The notes: generated by a model not told the origin, from the sequence alone. A stretch of 64,000 nt of DNA from Methanogenium marinum (GCF_028912405.1 NZ_JAKELO010000002.1:1497276-1561275), one strand, 5' to 3'. Counted from the stretch's first letter, positions 32,037 to 43,479 are shown. Made by a program: numbers and translations.

Positions 32037-33464
32037 ATGTCGTGGTATATGTGTGATGTCTGTCATTCGTTTGAGTATGATGATGAAGTGGGATCTGTTG
32101 AGGGAGGGATACCTGCCGGTGTGTCACCTGAGGCACTGGGGAACGACTGGACATGTCCGGTATGCATGTCTGACAGGACTCACCTGAAAAAGAAACCCGG
32201 TGCCGCGACAAAGGAGGTAAGCACTCCTCCGGTAGAGGCGGATCCAGCGACTCATATCTGTCGTGCCCCTGACTATATTGAACCACATTTTGTCCAGATC
32301 AAGACGATGGCACAGACTGGTCAACCGGTCATTGAACCAATGAGAACTGCCCGGCTTATGGTTACATGGGATGAGATTCTCATCATTGCCGCGGCCCTCC
32401 GTCGTCTCCCCCTCAACACGGATGAAGCGGTGAACATGGAGACGGTTATCGGGCCGGATGCAAAACAGCCGATGGTTCTGTCTATCCCGTTCTATGTGAC
32501 TCATATGTCATTCGGGGCATTATCCCGTGAAATAAAGATTGCACTTGCAATGGGCAGTGCCCGTGCTGAGACTGCATGTTGTTCTGGTGAAGGGGGGATT
32601 CTTCCTGCCGAATTTGAGCAGTCTCATCGTTATATATTTGAATATGTGCCAAATCGCTATAGCGCAACCCCGGAATATATGCAGGCGGCCGATGCTATAG
32701 AGATCAAAATAAGTCAGTCTGCCAAACCCGGGATGGGGGGCTTTCTGCCCGGTGCAAAGGTAACAGAAGAGATAGCTAAAATCCGGGGATTTCCACAGGG
32801 ACATGATATCCACAGCCCTGCCCGGTTTGATGACATCCGCTCTCCAGAGGATCTAATAGTTAAGGTGGGTGACCTGCGGGACCTTTCAGGTGGTCGTCCT
32901 GTCGGCATCAAATTTGCTGCAGGAGATATTGAAGGAGACCTTGAAGTGGCTATTGCGGCGGATCCTGATTTTATCACTATTGATGGCCGGCCGGGTTCAA
33001 CAGCGGCAGCACCGAAGGCGGTGAAGGATGCGACTGCCGTCCCGACGATGTATGCTCTGGACCGGGCCCGCCGGTATATGGATGATCACGGGGTGCGCGG
33101 CATCTCTCTTGTGATGACCGGCGGGTTCCGAATCTCGGCAGATATTGCCAAAGGTCTCGCGCTCGGTGCCGATGCCATTGCGCTGGGAACGGCCCCCCTC
33201 ATTGCTGCCGGGTGTGACCAGTACCGCATCTGTCATACCGGCGATTGCCCAACAGGGGTGACGACACAGGATCCTGTCCTTCGTGCACGGGTGGATACTG
33301 CCCATGCGGCAGATGGTGTTGCCCGGTTCTTTGCTGCAACACGGGCCGAAATTGAATATTTTTCCCGCCTGTGTGGTCATCATGATGTACATGATCTGTC
33401 AGTGCATGATCTCTGCACTGTCAATTCTGAGATATCGGAGTATACCCGTATCCGGCATGTCTGA
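32037..33464 (+). CDS. Rubredoxin-glutamate synthase (GltB-like) fusion
   Basis: 475 residues. Residues 1-52 form a rubredoxin domain, with 'CDVC' near the start and 'CPVC' about 40 residues on, and 'GGIPAGVSPEALGNDW' between. From about 90 a glutamate synthase FMN domain follows ('HMSFGALSREIKIALAMG', 'SAKPGMGGFLPG', 'TIDGRPGSTAAAPK'). The 3Fe-4S motif is 'CDQYRICHTGDCPTGV' (CX5CX4C). The enzyme would make glutamate from 2-oxoglutarate and ammonia carried from a glutaminase subunit, with electrons possibly entering through the rubredoxin iron. No glutaminase gene is adjacent. Confidence 0.88.
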   Translation: MSWYMCDVCHSFEYDDEVGSVEGGIPAGVSPEALGNDWTCPVCMSDRTHLKKKPGAATKEVSTPPVEADPATHICRAPDYIEPHFVQIKTMAQTGQPVIEPMRTARLMVTWDEILIIAAALRRLPLNTDEAVNMETVIGPDAKQPMVLSIPFYVTHMSFGALSREIKIALAMGSARAETACCSGEGGILPAEFEQSHRYIFEYVPNRYSATPEYMQAADAIEIKISQSAKPGMGGFLPGAKVTEEIAKIRGFPQGHDIHSPARFDDIRSPEDLIVKVGDLRDLSGGRPVGIKFAAGDIEGDLEVAIAADPDFITIDGRPGSTAAAPKAVKDATAVPTMYALDRARRYMDDHGVRGISLVMTGGFRISADIAKGLALGADAIALGTAPLIAAGCDQYRICHTGDCPTGVTTQDPVLRARVDTAHAADGVARFFAATRAEIEYFSRLCGHHDVHDLSVHDLCTVNSEISEYTRIRHV

Positions 33465-33505
33465 ATAAAACCCTCAATTTCTCTCAGATTTTGTGTTTCC
33501 GTTAC

Positions 33506-33576
33506 GCAACGGTATATATCAGAGGGGTGGTTAATGGTTGATCATATAGGACATCATATAGAACACAGAGTCTGTC
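33506..33576 (+). promoter_or_regulatory. TATA box and direct repeat upstream of the CBS-PAS kinase
   Basis: 'ggtatatatcag' (33509-33520) is a good TATA box. Between it and the ATG at 33577 lies a repeated 'atcatata-g-aaca'-like motif ('atcatataggacatc', then 'atcatatagaacaca'), which could be an operator or coincidence. Confidence 0.4.
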
Positions 33577-35394
33577 ATGTCATCAGAAGAACATCCCCAG
33601 CCAATCACCATTGCCTCATGTGTAGAGATTACTGCCGTCATGACCCGGGAACTGGTATGCGTCCCGTCAGATATTACTGTTGCCGGAGCGGCTGGACTGA
33701 TGACCAAACGTCGTATCGGGAGTTGTCTTGTTATGGATGGAGAGATTCTCCAAGGTGTCATAACAGAACAGGATCTCACCCGTAAGGTTGTGGCGGCTGG
33801 AAGAGATCCGACGAAAATTCTGGTATCCGATGTTATGTCCTCACCTGTTATTACCATCGGTGCTGATGGGACGGTGGGTGATGCAGCCGATCTAATGATC
33901 CGGCACAGTATCCGTCGGATTGTGGTGTTAAAAGATGGGCGGGCAGCAGGTATTGTGACTGCACGTGATGTGCTCGGGTTTGCAAGTGACATGAACGCAA
34001 TTTTGCAGGACTTATCCGGGATGTACGGAACCATGATGTTTCTTGACCAGAATATGGAGGTTCTCTGGATCAACAGACAGCCGGAGGATGTTGATGTTGC
34101 AGGTGAACCTGGCCCGGTGCACTGCTATGAGCTCCTGCATGGCAGTTCTACTCCCTGTCATGGTTGTCCTCTCACCCTCTCCGGCCCTTCTCCTGAAAGA
34201 CCGGTGCGAACATCAGAAATTATCGATAATAAAAGCCGTATCTGGCAGGTGCAGTGTCATCCTGTCAGATGGGGAAACGGTAAAGTCCTTGGGGTGATAG
34301 AGTCAGCAATTGATGTCACCCGTGAACGTGAACTGGAACGGGAACTTCGTGAACACCAGGACCGCCTGCATGTTGCGGTTGAAGGTGCGGATATTGAGAC
34401 CTGGTACTACCGTGAAGGTCCGGACGGGATCGAAATCGGAGCGGACGGAGGTGTGGTCTTTGCCCCTGATAGTTATTTCTCCGACTTGGGGGAGATGTTT
34501 GGGTACCTTCAGAATAGGGTGCATCCCGATGATTTCCCGGCATTCCATGAGATTGTGGAGTCCCTTGTCCTGGGGGAAGAGGCCATAAGGGAGGGACGGT
34601 TCCGTATCGTTGTTCCGGGGGGTGGATGGCGATGGGTTCGGGAGATGGGAAAAGTCATTGAGACCGATTCAGATGGGAAAGCCGTTTTCATTGCTGGTGT
34701 TAATATTGATATTACGGATCTTACCAACTACCAGGCTGCCATCCACAAGGCAAATAAGAAACTCAATCTGCTCTCATCAATAACCCGGCATGATATCCTC
34801 AACCAGGTGAGTATCATTATGCTTGCAGGTGAACTGTTGGAGATGGATGGCTACCTGGACGGGGACAGTGGGCTTGCAGAAACCATCGGGCAGATAATGT
34901 CTTCTGCCGGCACCATCGAGCGTCAGATCCTCTTCACCCGGGAGTACCAGGGTCTGGGGGAGTCCAATCCGGAGTGGCAGAGTGTCTCTTTCCTTGCTGA
35001 AAAGGCAGCAAAAGAGTTTGTGAAAAATAACGTTGCTGTTGTCTGTGCATGTGAGGGACTGGACATTTATGCAGATCCGATGTTTGGTAACGTCATCTTT
35101 AATCTCATTGATAATGCGGTCCGTCACGGAGTTGGTACGACGACGGTTTCCATCGGGTTTGAGGATGGTGAGGATGGTTGCATACTTATCGTCGAAGACG
35201 ATGGCAAAGGTGTCCCTGCTGATCTCAAAGAGCGCATATTCGCCAGAGGGTATGGAAAAAACACCGGTTTTGGCCTATTTCTATCTCGTGAAATTTTGGA
35301 GATTACCGGAATTTCAATCCGTGAATGTGGGGTGCCTGACGCGGGGGCCCGGTTTGAGATATTGGTCCCTCATTCCGGCTATCGTTTTGTCTGA
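33577..35394 (+). CDS. CBS-CBS-PAS-PAS sensor histidine kinase
   Basis: 605 residues, no membrane segment, so a soluble sensor. Two CBS domains lead (about 20-75 and 83-140, 'VMTRELVCVPSDITVAGAAG' and 'VMSSPVITIGADGTV'), likely binding adenine nucleotides. Two PAS domains follow (about 145-250 and 255-385), with a 'CHGCP' motif in the first that could bind metal or cofactor. The HisKA-like helix has 'RHDILNQ' with the probable phospho-His near 406. The ATPase domain has 'NLIDNAVRHG' and 'VEDDGKGVP'. 'RHDILNQ' marks the methanogen-type kinase family. No response regulator lies next to it. Confidence 0.9.
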   Translation: MSSEEHPQPITIASCVEITAVMTRELVCVPSDITVAGAAGLMTKRRIGSCLVMDGEILQGVITEQDLTRKVVAAGRDPTKILVSDVMSSPVITIGADGTVGDAADLMIRHSIRRIVVLKDGRAAGIVTARDVLGFASDMNAILQDLSGMYGTMMFLDQNMEVLWINRQPEDVDVAGEPGPVHCYELLHGSSTPCHGCPLTLSGPSPERPVRTSEIIDNKSRIWQVQCHPVRWGNGKVLGVIESAIDVTRERELERELREHQDRLHVAVEGADIETWYYREGPDGIEIGADGGVVFAPDSYFSDLGEMFGYLQNRVHPDDFPAFHEIVESLVLGEEAIREGRFRIVVPGGGWRWVREMGKVIETDSDGKAVFIAGVNIDITDLTNYQAAIHKANKKLNLLSSITRHDILNQVSIIMLAGELLEMDGYLDGDSGLAETIGQIMSSAGTIERQILFTREYQGLGESNPEWQSVSFLAEKAAKEFVKNNVAVVCACEGLDIYADPMFGNVIFNLIDNAVRHGVGTTTVSIGFEDGEDGCILIVEDDGKGVPADLKERIFARGYGKNTGFGLFLSREILEITGISIRECGVPDAGARFEILVPHSGYRFV

Positions 35395-35479
35395 ACGGAG
35401 TCTGAGATTTTTTAAGAGAAAGATATAATCTTCCGGGAAGACGATAGAAGAATGTCAGATAGGGGGGGAAGGAGAACAG

Positions 35480-35902
35480 ATGGCAGAGAAGATACCGGTA
35501 TGCCCGGAATGTGGGAATCCGCTTCCTGAAGGAGTGACCGGGCTCTGTCCTTCCTGCAGGGAATGGAAGGAGTCCGCACTTGCACCCCCACATAAGAATG
35601 TGCATGCAGCGGTGGTGCTTTCGTTCTTTTTCCCTGGGTTTGGGCAGGTCTATAACGGTGAGTACAAAAAAGGTCTCTTTGTGCTTGTGGCAACGATATT
35701 TGGCCTTTTCTTCTTCCTTGTACCAGGGCTTGTTATTCTTGGTGCAGGGGTATATGATGCTTACCGGACTGCTCAGCGACAGAACGCCGGCACCCTGCCG
35801 TTCCGTGAAATGCATATATATCATGTTGTGCTGTATGTCCTTGTCTTCGTTCTCGTCTGCTTTGGTGCGATGTCCGTTTCCTCGATATTCATGATGTCGT
35901 GA
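35480..35902 (+). CDS. Zinc-ribbon small membrane protein
   Basis: 140 residues. An N-terminal zinc ribbon ('CPECGNPLPEGVTGLCPSC') is followed by three hydrophobic segments (about 43-58, 66-86, 113-134). The 'PGFGQVYNGEYKKGLF' block resembles TM2-domain and DUF5683 proteins. Function unknown. A TATA-like 'agatataatc' at about 35421-35430 suggests that it has its own promoter. Confidence 0.75.
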   Translation: MAEKIPVCPECGNPLPEGVTGLCPSCREWKESALAPPHKNVHAAVVLSFFFPGFGQVYNGEYKKGLFVLVATIFGLFFFLVPGLVILGAGVYDAYRTAQRQNAGTLPFREMHIYHVVLYVLVFVLVCFGAMSVSSIFMMS

Positions 35903-36110
35903 GGAAATCCTGTATTCCGGTTTCCGAAATTCCTGCGATTTGAGATATTAGCATTTCTCTCTATAGGGGATACGCAACAGGATATTTCCGGATATCTGCT
36001 GCACTCAGAAATGTATGGGAAAAGTATGTGGGATCATGTATCCCATGTCTGGTTGACCGGTTTTAGTCCAAACCCTTCTTTTAAGATGCTGACCGGCATA
36101 TATCAGGGCA

Positions 36111-36956
36111 ATGGCGATGGAATGTACAATACTGACTGACAATACGGCTTTTACTGATCGTTATCTCCTTTCCGAATCCGGTTTTTCCGCATTCATCCAT
36201 GATGGGGATGTCCGGGTTATCTTTGATACCGGTTTTTCCGGTGTTTTTCTTGATAATGCACGGCGGATGGGGATAGAACCGGCGGATGCCACCCATGTGG
36301 TCTTTTCCCACGGGCACCTTGACCATACATGGGGTATGAAGGCACTGCTTCCCGAACTGGGAAATGAGACAACCGAAGGTGATGGGCATGTACCGCCAGT
36401 CTTTCTTTCCCACCCGGGGGCATATCTGCCCCGCAGGCGTCCCGGGAATTCTGAAATTGGCACTCTCTATAGTGCAGATATTCTGGGTCGTTTTGGTACG
36501 GTTCAGCTCTCAAAAGAGCCGGTATGGATTACTGACCGGTTGGTATTCCTGGGTGAAATTCCCCGGGTACATGAGTGGGAGTCTTTCACTCCGAATGCAG
36601 AGGTGACACTGAAAGACGGCACCACCGCACCGGATCACCTGACTGATGACTCTGCCCTTGCGTACAAAAGTGACACAGGTCTTGTAATCATCAGCGGCTG
36701 TTCGCACTCCGGTATCGCAAACATCATCGACCATGCAAAGACAGTATGTGGCGATGATCGTATCCGGTCTGTCATTGGTGGCCTTCATCTGATGTACTCT
36801 GATCAGAACCGGATTGACCGGACGACCCGGTTCCTTGAAAATCTGAACCTTGAATCACTGCATGCCTGCCACTGCACCGGGTTTACGGCATTGCACACCT
36901 TCTCCCGGACGTTGCCTCTGAAAGAGACCGGTACCGGGCTGCAGACAGTGTGGTAA
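36111..36956 (+). CDS. MBL-fold enzyme, dihydropterin-ribofuranosylaminobenzene phosphate synthase-like
   Basis: 281 residues of the COG1237 MBL group. The metal-binding motif is 'FSHGHLDHTWG'. Other blocks are 'VIFDTGFSGVFLDNARRMG', 'LVIISGCSHSGIANIIDH' and 'HACHCTGFTA'. Members of this group include the methanopterin-pathway enzyme that joins the pterin to ribofuranosylaminobenzene phosphate (MJ0301), but many paralogues have other or unknown roles, so the substrate is uncertain. Two ATG codons (36111, 36117) are close; I take the first. A hairpin and an IS-end-like repeat follow. Confidence 0.82.
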   Translation: MAMECTILTDNTAFTDRYLLSESGFSAFIHDGDVRVIFDTGFSGVFLDNARRMGIEPADATHVVFSHGHLDHTWGMKALLPELGNETTEGDGHVPPVFLSHPGAYLPRRRPGNSEIGTLYSADILGRFGTVQLSKEPVWITDRLVFLGEIPRVHEWESFTPNAEVTLKDGTTAPDHLTDDSALAYKSDTGLVIISGCSHSGIANIIDHAKTVCGDDRIRSVIGGLHLMYSDQNRIDRTTRFLENLNLESLHACHCTGFTALHTFSRTLPLKETGTGLQTVW

Positions 36957-36959
36957 TTC

Positions 36960-37075
36960 CTCGAAAATTACCATTATCCAGATTTTTGAAAACCAAATAT
37001 TGGCACAAGCTCTGGCTTTGCCCAATCCGTTAAATATGACACCATTTTCATTATTCTCAGCTGGAATTAACTGAT
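36960..37075. repeat. Solitary copy of the IS5-type 3'-end segment
   Basis: About 100 bp resembling 3215-3322. It contains the hairpin 'ggcacaagc-tctg-gctttgcc' (about 36992-37021), which may stop transcription of the upstream MBL gene. No transposase coding sequence adjoins. The rest of the gap to 37241 holds nothing recognised. Confidence 0.45.
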
Positions 37076-37241
37076 TTCACTGAGTTTACCTTTGTATTCA
37101 TATTGGGTATTTCAAAAAATGGGATAATAATCCTCTATAATGTGATTTATAAATCAATTGTCTGTTATTTTGGTCAATATGTTCTATTTACCTCTCCTTC
37201 CAACAGAAAAGAAGATGTATCAAAGGGTCGTAACTCGCATC

Positions 37242-37424
37242 ATGAAAAACATAGAGATGACTCTTGAAGGCACCATTCTTACGATGAAAATTGATATATC
37301 TAAGAATTTTGGGCCATCCAAATCAGGAAAATCCATTACAATTGCGTCAACTGAGGGTAACATATCTGTGCCTGATGCTGAAGACGTAAAAATTGGTTTG
37401 AACGTGTATAAAAGTAATAAGTAA
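37242..37424 (+). CDS. Small conserved protein, 60 residues
   Basis: Starts MKNIEMTLEG and carries 'FGPSKSGKSITIASTEGNI' and 'VPDAEDVKIGLNVYK'. I recall similar short proteins of about 60 residues in methanogens and some bacteria (pattern FGPS-SGK-I-IASTEGN-SVP), all of unknown function. The fold would be a small beta-rich domain. An upstream ATG at 37158 would add 28 residues with no family match. It stands alone between an IS-like repeat and a convergent response-regulator gene. Confidence 0.65.
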   Translation: MKNIEMTLEGTILTMKIDISKNFGPSKSGKSITIASTEGNISVPDAEDVKIGLNVYKSNK

Positions 37425-37692
37425 GAGAATCCTGATCCTTTTTGACAAATACTCCCTCCTTTTTTGTGAATCGGGCACCATGGTGTCTGGTGGTGTAATA
37501 TATTTGGTATATCTGGTTGAACACCTGTGGATGTTACTCTTTGGAGGTGACGAGGGCTCATGTGTGTATGCGTGTGATGCAATTTGGATAGGCAGAAATA
37601 TTCGTCCTGCTGAATTCTGCCGGAAGAAATACCTCGATTCCATCTGCTGACGTGGCGCTGTTAAAAAAAGGTGCGGCTGCTTTATCGCCTCG

Positions 37693-38070
37693 TTATCCGG
37701 TAATACCCGCACTAAGGGTGGAGATAAGCAGTTGTTTATTGATGGGTTTTGGAAGGAAGGCATATGGCCTGATACCTTTCGCACGTTCTTTTGTAGAGGG
37801 GTCAGTGTAAGCAGAGAGGAAGATGATAGGGATATCTGAAAATTCTCTGATGTGGATTGCTGCCTCAATACCATCCATGTCACCGTTCAAATTGATATCC
37901 ATCAGCATGGCTCCTGGGGCATTATCACGGACACAGTCCACTGCTTCTTTCCCGGTCTTTACGGTGCAGACTACGTCAAACCCCTCCCGTGTCAGCATTT
38001 CCCGCAGGAGCATTGCAATCATTCCTTCGTCTTCAACAATGCCGACGGAGCGCTTCTCATTACCTTCCAT
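37693..38070 (-). CDS. Response regulator receiver protein (CheY-like)
   Basis: 125 residues, a receiver domain only. The acidic pocket is 'VEDE' (12-15), the phospho-acceptor is Asp58 in 'AMLMDINL', and the conserved Thr/Ser and Lys are in 'IIFLSAY' and 'FLPKPIN'. With no output domain it must act through protein contacts or as a phosphorelay step. It follows the histidine kinase gene by 34 bp on the same strand, so they form a two-component pair. Confidence 0.92.
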   Translation of the reverse strand: MEGNEKRSVGIVEDEGMIAMLLREMLTREGFDVVCTVKTGKEAVDCVRDNAPGAMLMDINLNGDMDGIEAAIHIREFSDIPIIFLSAYTDPSTKERAKGIRPYAFLPKPINKQLLISTLSAGITG

Positions 38071-38104
38071 TTTAAATCTGTTTTCTCCCTGGCTGTTTCC
38101 GAAA

Positions 38105-40261
38105 TTAATTTAGATCTGGTGGAAATCGCAGTGTCCATATAGTCCCGTCGGGGCCAGATGTTATCTCATAGGTGCCGTCAAGCTGATACTCAACAAATGT
38201 TTTTACCATTCGTATTCCGAGAGATGTTGCCTTTTCAGGTTCAAATCCATTGGGGAATCCGACCCCGTTGTCACTGACAGTGAGAACCGCATTTGCGTTA
38301 TCACAGTACATCTGAATGGAAATTATACCTTCTGTTTGGCCTATAAAGGCATACTTCATCGCGTTTGTGAGAAGTTCATTGATGATGAGACTCACAGGAA
38401 TTGCATTCTGTAGTGAGAGCATGCACCCCCCTCTCGCTTCCACCTCCAGACTGACTTTTTCTGCATCCGGGAACGTGTTGATGATATCATGTGCCAGGCG
38501 TCTGAAGTGGGACTGTATGTCAATCGAACCAAAGGTCTCTGATTGGTAGAGTTCTTCGTGGACTGCAGCCATTGAGCGTATGCGACGTTCAGCTTCACGA
38601 ATTTGGGTTGCCACGTATGGGTCTGCACCCTCTTCTTTTACTGCCTGCATCTCAAGCATAGAGGAAACAACCGCAAGATTGTTTTTGACCCGGTGATGGA
38701 CTTCCTGTAGGAGCACGGTCTTCTCCTGAAGGGAGTCCTTAATTTTTTGTTCTGCCTCTTTTTGTTCTGTGATGTCCATGCCAACCGACTGGTACTCTAC
38801 AACGGTCCCGTTTTCATCAAAAATGGAGTGATCATCCCAGCGCTGCCAGCGGATACTGCCATCGTCTAAGACAATGCGTTGTTCAATTGATTTGTGTGCC
38901 GTGCCGGCACGGAGTGTGGCAAAGTGCGCTGCAACCCGTTCCCGGTCTTTTTCAAATATACGGGCACGGAAATTCGTCCCTTTGGCTTCATCCTGGTCCA
39001 GACCAAAGTATCGTGCATAGGCAGAATTGATGAAGATAATTGTGCCATCCGTCCGGAACCGGGTGATCATCTCGGTCTGTCCTTCAACCACTGAGCGGTA
39101 TAGATGTTCGCTTTTCGTGAGCAATGCCCGGGTCTTGCCAAGTGCTACATTCTGGCCAATGAGGATGACCACAAGGAAACAGAGGATGATTGCAACTGAC
39201 ATGATCGCCAATGCAACCCCACGGTTGATGGTTATTGAGTTGGATGGTTGATTGATAATGGTGGTTCCTTCCGGCAGGACAGATTCAGGGATTCCAAAGC
39301 GCTGCATCTCTGTGTAGTCGAAGATGGGAGACGTTTCAGGTGCGTAGACAACGGGCCCGGTGCCTTTCAGTGGTTTCTCTTCAAGCACCCATATGGCCTG
39401 ATTTCCTGCATCATATCCCAGGTTGTAGGGAGATATCTGAACTCCGCCTACCACTCCCTTATTATTGAACATGCTCACCACAGAATAGATGGGAACCGGG
39501 CTTGCTGCAGAAAGTTCAGCAGAGATTTCATCGATATGGTAAGGAGTGAGGTCCTGGTCGGCGAGGTAGTAGGTGATTATGAGGGCGGCTGCTGTATCCG
39601 GCAGACTGGCCAGATCAGCACTGATGGTACTGATATTGGCCCCTGCTTCCGGGTAGTGGAAGCTGATATCTGTATCATCGGCTGTCTGTTCGTTAATCTG
39701 GTCCCGGATGGAGCGGCCAGCGTAGGTATTGTCAAGGATGACATAGATGGTGTCAGTATCCTGGTTAATTTTTTGTATGACATCAATTGTCTCCTTTATG
39801 GGCAGTATCTCCAGTGTCCCGATATAGAACGTGGCATCCTCTCCTCCCTCCGGCAGAATGGATGCATTGTTCACTCCGGTAAAGACAACAGGGACACCCG
39901 GAAAGAGCCGATCCCCATATGTGTCCATGAAAAGAAGGGCGTTGTCGTCAGAAGTGATGATTACATTCGGGTTGGCATTTTCGTATTTGTGGGCAAAGGT
40001 CTGATACAGGTTTTCAAAATGAGTAGCATCATCGATGACTTTTGCATCCAGATATTCGATGGAAAGCTGAATACGGGTACGTTCTGAGTCTGTAATGGCC
40101 GCCTGAATGCCTGCTTCAATCTCCTGGTTCCAGATGTAACTTGGCCCGTATGAGCTGATGTAGATGATCTGGTCATGCCCCCCCGTATCAGCCGCAACAG
40201 GCAGCAATATGAGATAAATAAGCAGAATTCCTGCTGCCAGGATCCGGGGTTCCAATCGCAT
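38105..40261 (-). CDS. Histidine kinase with extracellular ABC-type binding domain and PAS
   Basis: 718 residues. A signal/anchor segment (about 8-24) leads into a periplasmic-binding-protein-like domain (about 28-345: 'IIYISSYGPSYIWNQE', 'ITSDDNALLFMDTYGDRLFPGVPVVFTGVNNASIL'-type pattern of the ABC_sub_bind sugar or peptide group). A membrane segment follows at about 349-372, then a PAS domain (about 385-505). The histidine kinase core has 'EVHHRVKNNLAVVSSML' (HisKA_2, phospho-His near 525) and an ATPase domain with 'LINELLTNAMKYAF' and 'VSDNGVGFP'. It senses an outside ligand and phosphorylates the receiver encoded just downstream. Confidence 0.9.
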   Translation of the reverse strand: MRLEPRILAAGILLIYLILLPVAADTGGHDQIIYISSYGPSYIWNQEIEAGIQAAITDSERTRIQLSIEYLDAKVIDDATHFENLYQTFAHKYENANPNVIITSDDNALLFMDTYGDRLFPGVPVVFTGVNNASILPEGGEDATFYIGTLEILPIKETIDVIQKINQDTDTIYVILDNTYAGRSIRDQINEQTADDTDISFHYPEAGANISTISADLASLPDTAAALIITYYLADQDLTPYHIDEISAELSAASPVPIYSVVSMFNNKGVVGGVQISPYNLGYDAGNQAIWVLEEKPLKGTGPVVYAPETSPIFDYTEMQRFGIPESVLPEGTTIINQPSNSITINRGVALAIMSVAIILCFLVVILIGQNVALGKTRALLTKSEHLYRSVVEGQTEMITRFRTDGTIIFINSAYARYFGLDQDEAKGTNFRARIFEKDRERVAAHFATLRAGTAHKSIEQRIVLDDGSIRWQRWDDHSIFDENGTVVEYQSVGMDITEQKEAEQKIKDSLQEKTVLLQEVHHRVKNNLAVVSSMLEMQAVKEEGADPYVATQIREAERRIRSMAAVHEELYQSETFGSIDIQSHFRRLAHDIINTFPDAEKVSLEVEARGGCMLSLQNAIPVSLIINELLTNAMKYAFIGQTEGIISIQMYCDNANAVLTVSDNGVGFPNGFEPEKATSLGIRMVKTFVEYQLDGTYEITSGPDGTIWTLRFPPDLN

Positions 40262-40352
40262 CTGTGAAAAATAACGTGCTTAAGAGGTATAAATGATCTT
40301 CATTTAACATCTCTGTGGATATGGGGGTGGGTTTGTATTGATGATCGTTAGA

Positions 40353-40739
40353 TTATGCCTTCAGGATGCGCACTGCAAGGTGAGCGGCGTTGGCTCCGTT
40401 TCCGATTCCAACGCAGGCTACCGGAATGCCACGGGGCATCTGGACGATTGCAAGGAGTGCATCAAGACCACCAAGGGTGCCTGCCGCAACAGGGACGCCT
40501 ATTACCGGTTTTTCGGTCAGAGATGCAACAACCCCCGGGAGTGCCGCAGAAAGTCCTGCAACTGTGATGAAGACCCGTGCCTCTGAATTCTTCACGTATG
40601 CGGTCAGTTCCTCCGGGTTCCGGTGTGCGGAAATTACCTGGAAGTCATAGGTGATGCCCTCTTCTTCGAGTATACTTGTTGCTTTGCTCACAATTTCTCC
40701 GTCTGATGCCGAACCGGCGATCACAGCTACATCTACCAT
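40353..40739 (-). CDS. purE: N5-carboxyaminoimidazole ribonucleotide mutase PurE
   Basis: 128 residues. Purine-pathway enzyme. The 'IAGSASD' loop near the N-terminus, '[11 protein letters not shown]', '[14 protein letters not shown]', 'IGVPV' and '[18 protein letters not shown]' are the classic PurE motifs. The start at 'MVDVAVIAG' is chosen; a start nine codons upstream (40766) is possible but adds no conserved sequence. It stands alone. Confidence 0.93.
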   Translation of the reverse strand: MVDVAVIAGSASDGEIVSKATSILEEEGITYDFQVISAHRNPEELTAYVKNSEARVFITVAGLSAALPGVVASLTEKPVIGVPVAAGTLGGLDALLAIVQMPRGIPVACVGIGNGANAAHLAVRILKA

Positions 40740-41262
40740 TGGCAGAGTGTATCGAAGTCTCTGCATAAAGAGATTGACTTTGGGGTTTAGAAATATGGAG
40801 AAGAGCGCAGGTAGACTTTAGGGCACCGTTTGCCGTGAAATCCCGGTCCTGCAAATGGTATACAGGGGTGTGTTGTGCGGTTCCCTGAAATGTGTATTTC
40901 ATCGCGTATGCCTGGCAGCACAGGATATGCAGATGTTGTGCTGCACATCCGGACTGCGAAACGGGGTAATTTATTAAATTAATTATTAGTATGAATGGGT
41001 GAATGCATCATTCGTCCTGCATTGAATCCCCTGAATGGTTCCATGCCCGTCCTGGTGCGGGAAATGATGGTGAGATAATGTGTCCCTCCCTCCTGTCAGA
41101 TGTGATATAGATGTATTCAGGAATATTGTATGACACAGGTGGCGCCAGTGTAATCTGCCTGTGTTTTTTATTTGTCCGGGTAGTCAGGATCATGCTTTTG
41201 TCGGGCCTATCCTGCATAACCTCCATATGGCATAAACACTAAAAATTATCCCACTGATCAAT
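40740..41262. other. Intergenic region between purE and the aminotransferase
   Basis: About 520 bp between divergent genes. No convincing coding region. It has an A/T-rich stretch 'taatttattaaattaatta' near 40968-40986 that may be part of a promoter. Confidence 0.45.
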
Positions 41263-42848
<1,586 letters not shown>

Positions 42849-43071
42849 TACCTTTTTTTAGCATCATTCCCTATTTTTTCACTGAAATTCGACTGTTCAA
42901 ACCGAATTCCATTTGAAAATGGTTTGGTGTTATCCATCTGTATTTATCCATGGTATTCATCCCATCTCCTCCTGTCAGCAGTTCCCTCCCCACTTTCGGG
43001 AAGCATCACTTTTATGGGATAAGTGCCAATCTGTATTTACCTGAAATTTACAATACGGAGCTGAAGAAAAA

Positions 43072-43479
43072 ATGGCAATTAAACTTGGATTTGTCGTCGC
43101 TGAATTCAACCGCGACCTGACCTATATGATGGAAATAGAAGGCGAAGAACATGCAAAGTTCCTCGGTGCAGAAGTGATTGAGAAGTTCTATGTTCCCGGC
43201 GCCTATGACATGCCGCTTGCCATCAAAAAGATGCTTGAAGACGGCAATGTCGATGCTGTTGTGACCATTGGATGCGTGATTGAGGGTGCCACCCAGCACG
43301 ACGAAATCGTTGTCCAGCACGCAGCCCGGAAAATAATCGACCTTTCCCTCGAATACAACAAACCGGTCACCCTCGGTATCTCCGGCCCTGGCATGTCCCG
43401 CCTCGAGGCACATCAGAGAATTGATTACGCCCGTCGTGCGGTTGAGTCGGCAATCAAGCTTGTCCAGCGGTTGGCATGA
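43072..43479 (+). CDS. ribH: 6,7-dimethyl-8-ribityllumazine synthase
   Basis: 135 residues. Makes lumazine from the ribityl-pyrimidine and dihydroxybutanone phosphate. '[13 protein letters not shown]', '[15 protein letters not shown]', '[19 protein letters not shown]' and '[11 protein letters not shown]' match the archaeal lumazine synthase; the His in 'TQHDE' is the catalytic residue. Its stop overlaps the next start (ATGA). Together with ribC it gives the last two steps of riboflavin and so feeds F420/FAD/FMN chemistry. Confidence 0.94.
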   Translation: MAIKLGFVVAEFNRDLTYMMEIEGEEHAKFLGAEVIEKFYVPGAYDMPLAIKKMLEDGNVDAVVTIGCVIEGATQHDEIVVQHAARKIIDLSLEYNKPVTLGISGPGMSRLEAHQRIDYARRAVESAIKLVQRLA

